Below are positions 48,301 through 57,063 of a DNA stretch of 64,000 nucleotides, piece after piece. The stretch is from Macrotrachela quadricornifera (Eukaryota > Rotifera > Eurotatoria > Philodinida > Philodinidae). Made by a program: the position numbers and the translations under genes. Location of the stretch: positions 536,991-600,990 of the forward strand of contig JAJEKB010020623.1 in assembly GCA_022393335.1 (NCBI GenBank), in the 5' to 3' direction. The notes below the pieces were generated by a model. It did not search any database. It was not told the DNA's origin and saw nothing but the letters and a program-made list of their open reading frames with translations. Positions within the stretch are counted from its first letter, which is position 1, and the number at the start of each line of letters is the position of its first letter.

Positions 48301-49958
48301 CACAATTATTTAAAATTGATGAACGTAATAAACGTTTAATTGATATGACATTAACTGTTCCAGCTGGAGTTCTTTATCCAATGTGTTCAATGAATGTTGC
48401 ATTTAATCGAAAATTAATTGGTGCAGCATTTATGCAAGGTTTAATGGGTTTAGGTATGCCATGGGGACGTTATGATGATATGTTTGCTGGTTGGGCAAGT
48501 AAAGTTATAGCTGATCATTTAAGTCTTGGTGTTAAAACAGGTTCACCATATATTCATCATAATAAAGCATCAAATCCGTTTACTAATTTAAAAAAAGAAT
48601 ATATGGGATTATTTTGGCAAGAAGATTTAATTTCATTTTTTCAAAATGTACGTTTTTCATCATCAGCTACAACACCTGAAAAATGTTATTTAGAATTAGC
48701 ACAAATGATTAGAAAAAAATTAACACATTTAAATGATTATTTTCATCGTTTAGCATCAGCTATGGAAACATGGATTTATTTATGGAAAAAATCACAAAAT
48801 AATTTATTAAAATTTCAACCTAGTAGACAAAGTAAAGCAAATGTAACTAGAGGTTTATATGCTCTATTCACAATTTGTCGAAGTGAAGGTGGATATTTAC
48901 CCATATGGTTAAAATATTATCGACAATTTTTTTCTGATATTGATATTTATATATTAGATAATGATAGTGAGGATGGTTCAACATCAAATTTACCTGTTAA
49001 TGTTGATCGTGTTCATTCAAATTTATATTTTGATCATGATTGGCTAGTTGATATTGTTCGAAATAAAACAAGATCTTTATTAAATAATGGATATAAATAT
49101 GTACTTTTTACTGAAATTGATGAACTTATTATGCCTGATCCATTAAAATATCCACTTGGACTTATGGAATATCTTAAAAAAATAAGACAAACTGCTCTTC
49201 GTGTAAAAGCTTATGATATACGTCATGATGTTAAAACTGAAGCAAAACTCAATTTAAGTGAACCAATACTTAAACAAAGACGTTTTTGGATGAGACATAA
49301 TGATTATGATAAACCATTATTAACAAGTATTGTGCTTCATTGGGTAACAGGTTTTCATTCAGCTTCAGAAACCGTTTCACGGTAAGATTTTTTTAAAAAT
49401 TTTCATTTATATGATAAATATTTTTCAAAAGAATTCTTATAACATATTATCACTGATTTCATTAAATTCTATTCTTTATATGTTGGATGATGAAAAGTCG
49501 ATATTGTTTGTAATTTGTAGTATGTATTGATTCGTGATTAGTGATTTCACAAACTCAAATTCAACTAAAGAATTAATAAGAAATATCTTTTATTCTCACA
49601 GTTACTGACTTTTCATATCTGGATATAATTTGAATAAGAGCAAAAAACAGAAGAATTCTTTATCATAAGATCAACATTTATTAAAATGAATTTTTTTTTA
49701 TACTAAATTCTATTCTTTTTTCATATTTAATGTAGTGATGATGATTTAACAATGTTTCATCTTCAACGTATGGATCATGATTTTTATATGCGACGAGCTG
49801 AATGGAAAAGTAAACAAAATTTTAAAATGCAAGACGTTCAAATGGGAAGAGGCACTCAACATGTTTTAAGAGGAGAAGCAGCAGAGAAATTTTTTGCAGA
49901 GGTTGTTGGAGAAATATCCGAAATTCCTGAAAAATATCGTTCGAAAGCTCTTTTCTAA
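45307..49958 (+). CDS. Membrane-anchored GT75 (RGP/UAM-like) - GT2-like fusion
   Basis: Exons 45307-45637, 47671-49381 and 49736-49958 join in frame into 754 residues. The first ~110 have a short basic N-terminus and one hydrophobic segment ([18 protein letters not shown]), as in type II Golgi proteins. Residues ~125-480 match reversibly glycosylated polypeptides (family GT75), which interconvert UDP-arabinopyranose and UDP-arabinofuranose in plants. Visible landmarks are [32 protein letters not shown] (Asp244-246), [23 protein letters not shown] with the autoglycosylated-Arg equivalent Arg292, and [11 protein letters not shown]. Residues ~505-750 are a second glycosyltransferase domain of the Glyco_tranf_2_4/GT92-like kind ([32 protein letters not shown]). 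Both domains keep acidic metal-binding motifs. Plant GT75 proteins are usually ~350-residue single-domain proteins. The AT-rich codons and introns match the host, so any transfer is old. The 2,033-bp first intron holds a fold-back element. Confidence 0.85.
46383..47066. mobile_element. Fold-back element in the glycosyltransferase intron
   Basis: The left arm (about 46383-46553) and right arm (about 46903-47066) are inverted with gaps. Shared stretches include AGTTTTCTAT, CATTTGCACTTAT and TTTCATATTCT. The match is weaker than in the other elements of this window (about 70-75 percent by eye), so the copy is old. Beyond the arms, a ~45-bp direct repeat (AAATCTTGATAATT) occurs near 46350 and again near 47205. 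Confidence 0.65.
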
Positions 49959-51470
49959 TCGCTATTTTTTTTTGTTTTTTTTCTATTTGGAAAATTTATC
50001 CAAACACAATAAATTATTATTTACACGATATTTTTCTTTATATCTCTTTTTTTATGATTATATTATATTCCATTATTTTATTTATCCGGTATATTCTCAT
50101 GAAAACAAATAGTCGAAATCAATATTTTCATCATATCATCTACTATAATAGAAGAGGTATCCGGTGGCATTGCACGACAAAGTTTAATCTTAATATATGC
50201 AAGCAAAATTGCTTTTATGCTCTAGAATACATAAGAAAACCTAATCAGTACCCATGTAATCAAAACATGGCAAAAAATGATGACTTTCATGTGAAAAACA
50301 CGAAAAAAATGACATTTTTTATGATGAAAGCGACATAAAAATCGATGTTTTTCATTTTCATTGATTACAATGAAAATTTTCATCAATTGCATTTCGTGAT
50401 TTTGATTTTTAATTAAATTCATCAAATGACACTGATTAAAAATCAGTTTTTAATCAAAGTCATTTGATGATTTTGATTAAAAATCGAAATCATCAATGAA
50501 ATTGATGAAAATCTCCACTTTAATCGATGAAAATGAAAAACATCGATTTTTATGTCGCTTTCATCATAAAAAATGTCATTTTTTTGATTTTTTAGTTACA
50601 TGGGTAGCGAGTAGACATAAATAAAATTCTATTTTGCATCTCGATCCTAATTCCGACTCTTGGACATATTTTACGTGTCGACCTTGGCTTCCCTTGCTCT
50701 CGGCAAATATGAAACACTGATATTGGAAAATTGATCAGAAGTGATGGATTCTTCGTCCTTACATGTCTAGATCTAGAAGAGCTTGATGAAACTCATGAGT
50801 TCTATCGACTTTCTATCTTTGCCAAGCATTTATAAGAGGATATATTTGTCTTAATCATCCTCGACCTTAACTGATCTTGATCGCGTTTGACCACGTTCTC
50901 GATTCCGTAGTTATCTAGTTGTGCTTCTCATGAGGAGGTCACATGGACAATCGATTCTTCGATAGCGTTGCAGGAAAAATACGTTTTGATCGAAACTAAG
51001 CACAATGACACATCTCAATTGATCTAGAATGTTACGTTCACAATATCCATTGATGGAGAGAATTACGACGACATATCGCACTTTGTACTACTTGAATCAC
51101 ACTGAATCTCAGTTCGTTGCAGTGAAACACAGTTAAAAAGATATTTGTCGGACAGAGTCTTTAGCAACTTTAGAAGTCGATATCTATAATGAATAAATTT
51201 TGAGGATCATAGGCTACTTATTTAAAATCCTGCGCCTCGCACGATCTTGAGAAACTAACTTTCCAAAAACTCGATTTGCGTTTGCCATGGGTTATACTAG
51301 AGTATCAATCTCATTAGACTTCGAATTTCTAATGTCCTACCTCCAATCATCAAAAATTAGTCGTTGCCCTCCTCCTGAATGAGAGGATAGTTCCAACAAA
51401 ATTTCATTGTATTTGCTCGTCCCATGTCCAAATGCATAACGAACAAACACACAAACAAACTTTCTTCTTT
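49959..51470. other. Spacer with a MITE and a GC-richer repeat-like patch
   Basis: The MITE at 50248-50606 is listed separately. From about 50620 to 51470 the sequence has fewer A/T runs and no open frame. It ends in AAACACACAAACAAAC and TATATATATAG, a layout close to the tetranucleotide-tailed repeats at the start of the window, so it may be the tail of an unidentified element. Confidence 0.45.
50248..50606. mobile_element. Palindromic MITE with TACCCATGTAA ends
   Basis: The first 11 bases, TACCCATGTAA, are repeated inverted at the end (TTACATGGGTA). The arms of about 170 bp hold the inverted words ATGATGAAAGCGACATAAAA and ATCGATGTTTTTCATTTTCA. The centre is itself made of small TTTGATTAAAAATC inverted repeats. 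No ORF beyond mirror-image frames; no clear target-site duplication. Confidence 0.9.
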
Positions 51471-51666
51471 ATATATATAGATATACAATCATATTTTCAG
51501 AGAAACAATTATATATTCTAATATCGCTCGGAGTTTTCTATTAGATTGGAGAGAAATTTTTTTCGCATTTTAAAGAGTTTCCTAGAACAATCGAGAAAAT
51601 TCTAGAAGTTTCTATATTAAGAGTATATAAAGGGAGTACGAATATCTTTCGAACAACAATAAAACT

Positions 51667-52560
51667 ATGGATACGGATGTTGGTCTCGAATCAGAAATGA
51701 AGATATCTCGTAGAGAATTCCGAATGCTTCTGCTTGATGAATTCCATTTGGGTCACAAAGCAAAGGCAACATATGCAGCACAAGGGGAAAGATTGTACTC
51801 TCTATCCACACAGTGCAATGCTGATTCGATCGATTCACGAATGATAACTTCGAACGCGACGATTTACCTCATTCCGGACGATCATTAAAGGTGAATATGG
51901 ATGTCTTACAGCAACTTATCGAAGAAGATCCTAGATTGCCTACACGATGTTTAGCAGAGTAACTTGGATATTCTTATAAGTTTGGATACCATATGATTTA
52001 TCACCGCAACTACCAATCGCTCCACAATCTTACTACTGACGATCAAAAGTGGGTGTTGTATTTTTATCATACGCGCAAGCGACAGTAGCTGGAAGTTGGA
52101 CAAGCAAGTTAGTCGATGCCCAAAAATGATGTTCATTTAAAGAAGAATATGTTGAATGTTTAATGGAGAGTAAAAGAAATTATTCATTGGGAACTTCTTT
52201 CAACTTGTCAGCAATTGGACTGAATTGCAGTAAAACTCCAGGAAAAGCAAGATACAATTTATTATTTACATCAAAACACCAAATCTCACATCGCAAAGTC
52301 AACGCGTGAAAAATTATTGAAGCTCGAATAGGTTACAATTCCACATCCACCTTATTTTCCAGACTTGACTTCTATGGACTACTATCTGTTCCACTCTCTT
52401 TCTAATCATTGGTACATGAAAAAGTTCGGCGACATGAACGGTCTCAAAATAAATCTTGTCAACTTCTTCGGCAAACAGACCCAGGACTTCCACAAACACT
52501 GGATCCTTTCTCTACCAGAGCGTTGGTAGCATATCACAGATAACAGTCGAAAAATTCTCA
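51667..52560 (+). pseudogene. Dead mariner (Tc1/mariner) transposase
   Basis: The first ORF (51667-51888) starts with ISRREFRMLLLDEFHLGHKA, a good match to the mariner N-terminal helix-turn-helix. Later broken frames give MDVLQQLIEEDPRLPTRCLAE, then DQKWVLY, IHWELL, HPPYFPDL..DYYLFHSLSNH and LSLPERW, all typical of mariner transposase in the right order. Several stops and frameshifts separate them, and the DD34D acidic residues are partly replaced. Terminal inverted repeats could not be identified. The sequence is less AT-biased at the start than its surroundings. Confidence 0.85.
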
Positions 52561-53201
52561 CCGAACTAATATCATCTTGTATATTTGTAAGGATTTCAGA
52601 TTTGAACTATTTATTAGTAAATATCGTGAATATTTTTCAAAGTCTTATATATGCTGTTTTATAATTGTGCATCAAACCTTTTCAACTAGTTTTTTTTTCA
52701 GGCGTTGTTTAAACCTATCATATGATGTAAAAAGAAAACAGAAAAATTTCAATGCCAGATATGTTAAATCAACGAGCGAAAAATACGAAATTTTTGAAAT
52801 CTATTAGCATCAAGGTGAGACGAGATACAGTAGCAATGATAATAACTACCAGGCATACTACAAGTATGATTTAAACTGTGAAATAGCATAATAGCGCTTG
52901 TTATCTCCGATGGGAATTAAACACATCTGATGCTGTTATATAAAACTAGGAGTATATTTGATATTCGCAAAAGAGAACGATGTAGGTATTAGCTCAAAGT
53001 TATCTTTATCTTGCTTGATATTTTTCTCTCCTATCATATTTTACATCGATTCTCCAATTCATTAGCCGTTAAAAATTGATTTTTTATTGTGTTACAGTTA
53101 ATAAACTAAAATTTCAAATGTGATAGCACGCGAAAAACAATACAGATGCAGGTGAAATTAATTATTTTCATTTCTTAAACTTCTAGATCATCTATCCAAA
53201 T
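52561..53201. other. Spacer upstream of the secreted protein
   Basis: AT-rich, no recognised gene or repeat. Confidence 0.4.
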
Positions 53202-53546
53202 ATGAAAATCTCCATTATTTCTATCACTCTAATTGTTATTGCTCTTCTCCAACCATCATCGGCTGAAACAAAGATTCCCGCATGCTTTAAAAAAATGATT
53301 GATGGTTTCAACGCTACACCTCGACTTAGTCCATTTGTTAGAATTGACAGTTATTTGTATCGTGGTAAAACAACCTACTTGGCAACTAGTGGTTGTTGCG
53401 ATCGTTTCAATCCTCTTTATGATGAAAATTGCAATTCTATTTGTTCTCCTTCAGGTGGTTTTATAGGTCGTGGTGATGGTAAATGCACGGACTTTAGTGA
53501 AACAGCCAAACAACTAGAAAACATTTGGACAGTTCCACGTAGTTAA
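53202..53546 (+). CDS. Small secreted Cys-rich protein (DUF6970-like)
   Basis: An intronless ORF of 114 residues with a signal peptide (residues 1-21, ending PSSA) and a mature part with six cysteines. The arrangement PACFK, SGCCDRFNPLYDENCNSIC, then GGFIGRGDGKC, resembles the bacterial domain DUF6970 found mainly in Bacteroidota secreted proteins. Function unknown; the cysteine pattern suggests a small disulfide-stabilised fold. Two AATAAA signals follow about 50 bases after the stop. The codons are in line with the host. No intron and a bacterial-type domain fit an acquired gene, but that is inference. Confidence 0.7.
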   Translation: MKISIISITLIVIALLQPSSAETKIPACFKKMIDGFNATPRLSPFVRIDSYLYRGKTTYLATSGCCDRFNPLYDENCNSICSPSGGFIGRGDGKCTDFSETAKQLENIWTVPRS

Positions 53547-53665
53547 TAAATTTGTCGTAATGAATCTATTGTCTTTGAAAACATCAACATAGTTTCGAAA
53601 TAAAATAAAATAATTCAACAACAATATGCATTTTTTTCCTAACAGCAGAGTATAAACTTAATTAA

Positions 53666-54286
53666 CACATTCAATCCGATTTGATTTTATTAGAGAGTAG
53701 TTCTAGAGATTCATTTTTGTGCCCATTTGTTTTTCGAAAAAAATCACTCGTTAGCCTTTTCATTCTGCGCTGGCTGGCTATTTTCTCTTTTCTGTTTATA
53801 ACATTTCATGGCGACGAAGTGTCCATTCTGCAGTTTCACGAAAGTTTTGTGCGGCCTTTACTCCTTAGTACATCCCTCCAAATCCACAAACCTGGTCCCA
53901 GAATGCAATCAACACAACATTCGAAGCATAAAACTCTCTGATCACAAACTATAAGAGATAGAAAGACCTGTACGGAATGTTTGAAGACGTTGTAATAGTT
54001 GCTATGAGAAAATCAGAAAACAAGGTTCAAGAGAAGCTAATGTAATGGCAGTAAAAAAAATAAAAACTTCCTGTTCTGATTGCGATAAATTCTTTTGTCT
54101 TGATTGTTTTAACGAAAAGCATTTCTCTACATAATAAAATGATTGAAACAATAGCGATCATGGTATATGTCAGGACGCATCGCCGCTCTTTGCATACGAA
54201 ATAACAGAGAAAGAGCCAATTTTTTTCTCATCTTTCTCGTTAGAATATAGCGTGAGCCATCCGTGGCTCACATCGGATCGAATGTG
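53666..54286 (+). mobile_element. Non-autonomous piggyBac-type element with TTAA flanks
   Basis: The ends are 15-bp inverted repeats, CACATTCAATCCGAT (53666-53680) and ATCGGATCGAATGTG (54272-54286), one mismatch apart, flanked by TTAA at 53662-53665 and 54287-54290. TTAA target sites are the mark of piggyBac elements. Inside, from about 53985 to 54133, an open plus-strand frame gives CNSCYEKIRKQG, then SCSDCDKFFCLDCFNEKH, matching the Cys-rich C-terminal domain of piggyBac transposases. The catalytic region is missing, so the copy is an internal-deletion derivative. A GTGAGCCA..TGGCTCAC palindrome lies just inside the right end. Confidence 0.8.
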
Positions 54287-54290
54287 TTAA

Positions 54291-54483
54291 TCAAATAGAA
54301 ACTTGGTTCAACTATCCTGGTAATCCTGAGGCTTGTGGCAAACGAGTGGCAGATAATTTTGATTCAGTACGAATTCTTCTAGTTCACAACTTTGCACCAC
54401 TAAACCTTGGCACTAGCTATTTAATTCGAGATCAAGTTTTGATGCATAATACTACTTTTAGCAAGGAATTTTGGGGCAATTAA
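54291..54483 (+). pseudogene. Coding-like fragment next to the piggyBac end
   Basis: Directly after the right TTAA an open frame reads ETWFNYPGNPEACGKRVADN and further RILLVHNFAPLNLG, ending at a stop at 54481. The composition looks like a true protein (Cys, Trp, charged residues) rather than AT-rich noise, but I cannot name the family with confidence; a phospholipase-C-like domain is only a guess. It may be part of the gene into which the element inserted. Confidence 0.35.
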
Positions 54484-56274
54484 TTAACATATTCGAGCTT
54501 CCCATTAAAGATATATTACTTTCTATCAACGAATTTATAAAAAAATTATTTTACAAAATTTTCCAATCCTATCGTCTTTCCACTTTGTGAATATTATTCA
54601 AGAAACTATTGAGAAAGAACTTATGCTTCCTTTATTCTACATTAAGTCGAACTATCGCTGTTATATCGAGTTAGTGGTGATTGTGCAAGCAGTATAAAGA
54701 TGATTAAAAACAACATTTAGAAGGATATTTCTAGTTGTTGTATCATGATACTGTTAAATCTAAAGGATCGAGTCGTACGTACAGAAAAAAATTTGAAGAA
54801 CATACGTCAGATAACGAATCATGATTAACAAACTCATTAGAATTTTCATCTCCATAAACTAATTTTTATGTCAGAAATGTCTCTCACAATACTCTTTCAA
54901 TGAAACATGATTTTGTTTACAGTCAGTATAGGAATTTTATTCTCCCTTTTTTTTTGATTAAATAAACTAAAAGAATCCCTAAAGGAGCAATAACTTTGAT
55001 CGAAATTGCTATATGAAAACACAAAATACGATTTTTTTTAATCAAATATGCGCATAATCGGTGCTCTACTAGTTGTATATATTTAAATTTAAGATATATG
55101 ACAGTGGATGTTTCTTGTTTAGGATAGGAGAAAATAGTAGTGAATATCAAATTTTACCAATATATTCAATCGTTTCTGAAACTTCTATTTTTATGAATTA
55201 CTATTCTCAGAAGAACATTCTCTGTTTTTATCGAGTATGATCGGGCGGCCATACTCAAACATGATATTCTTCCATCATTAAACCTGGCATTTCAGTAGAA
55301 CGATAAGAAACTTGTACTTCGCATAATTGTGATGCAAGAACAATTTTTCGTCTATTCTAACCAGGAAGCCCTCACCATCTTATATTCTAGATTCCAATAT
55401 ATTGAACTAGCCAAAATGAGACGAAATTTACTTGTTCAATCAATTGGAAAAAAGTAATATTGAAAGGAACTCTTATCAAACAAAAAAAAAACAAGCAGTC
55501 AAAAAAAATTATTTTACAAAATATTTGTTCTTCGCCTACTCTTATCAAACAAAACCTTGTAAAATAATAAATCATACTTATATTAATAAAATATATAGCA
55601 TGTTTTAGAGAATTAAAAAGGAAATTTCCTGATAAAATATACACAATTATTTCTAAATCACGTGAAACTTTCTAAGCTTGCAGATCATGTTAATCTAATA
55701 AAATCTGTAACACCAGTGTTTTAAAATTCATGAATAAATACGTACATATTGATGATAACATTTTCTATGCTTTTTGTGTATAATCAAAAACATCAGTTGC
55801 AGAATTTAAGAATTTTAATAAATAATTCAATTCCTCTAATACAATTCTGTGCCTCATTATATACCTTATCTCTAACAGGAGAATAATTATACACTAGTAT
55901 GATCGAATTTTGCTGGAAAAAATCGAAGCAGAACTCTGCTTTTGATAGAATGATATTTTTTCTGTGTATAGTGTCTTTAGTTTTATAACATAACATGCTA
56001 TAGAACAATTCTTAAATTTTGCTTTTAATAAAAAATATTCATTTGAAAATCTGCTTTTCGAACAAAGTTGATTTTAACAAGACAAAAATTTTTATCATAT
56101 GAAATATTTTATATTTTTTCATCAGATTTATTTATTGAATAGGAATTATCATGAGTATTGTATTGATAAAGCAAAAAATTTGGCAAAAATATTCAAATAA
56201 TTGAACCAGCAATTAATATTTGAGTATTGAAAGCAGGAGATTTTCTATTCAATTTTTCCATAATAAGATATGGA
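54484..56274. other. AT-rich spacer
   Basis: No gene recognised. A short direct duplication (CTCTTATCAAACAAAA followed by TTTTACAAAAT) lies near 55470-55560. Confidence 0.5.
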
Positions 56275-57063
56275 TTAAAAATATTTCATTTCAACATTGT
56301 CAATTACACTATCGATTTGTTTCATCCATTTACGCAAATATCCAGCAATAACTGTTGAATGAAGCTGATGAATTGATGATGGAGCCAATAGATGTTTCTT
56401 TGAAAATCGTATTCGATCGATTTCATTAATTCCTGCAAATTCCACAGAATGAACACTTAGAAGACTTCGATATCTACAAATAATCTTATTTTTTATGTTG
56501 TCTTGTATTTGTTTAAATAATGCATTAATGTTGTGTGCATGTTCCGTAGTGAAATTGAATAGATCATCAATTGAATTATAATAATAAGACATTGCATTAT
56601 GCGCTTCCAAGAATAAATCGTTTAGATATTCCTATGACAAAATCAAAAACTAAATTTAAAAGATTTTTTTTCTAAATTACTTGATCAATATTTTCTTGTT
56701 GATGAAATTGAATATGATATCGAGATGATGGTAAACCAGAATGTATCAAATTCATTTCTATATCAATAGATCGTTGAAAATTATCAAAAACTCTTCTTTG
56801 GCCCATCTAGTTTAAAAAATATACATAAAAGAATGATTGGAATCTTTTTCGTAAGTCTAAATTATATTTACAATTTTTTCAATCTCATTCAATGTATGAA
56901 CAATATTTTCTGTTTCGTTTGCAAGTAGTTTTAATTCATGTTTTACACATAGTATACGCTTTTGAACTTGGCACATATTGTCATTTCCTAATTTTTGGAC
57001 ACTAAAACCAAATATCAGGTGTACCAACATCATAATAAGCATTAAATTTAATAAAGTACACAT
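56275..57063 (-). CDS. Secreted orphan protein, three exons
   Basis: Exons 57063-56872, 56806-56681 and 56631-56275 join in frame into 224 residues. The first ~20 residues are a clear signal peptide (LLNLMLIMMLVHLIFGF). The mature protein is mostly helical, with an early CQVQKRILCVKHELK segment, and has few cysteines. No known domain was recognised. Splice sites are canonical and the introns are ~50-65 bp, like the other genes here. Probably expressed and rotifer-specific, which is inference. Confidence 0.65.
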
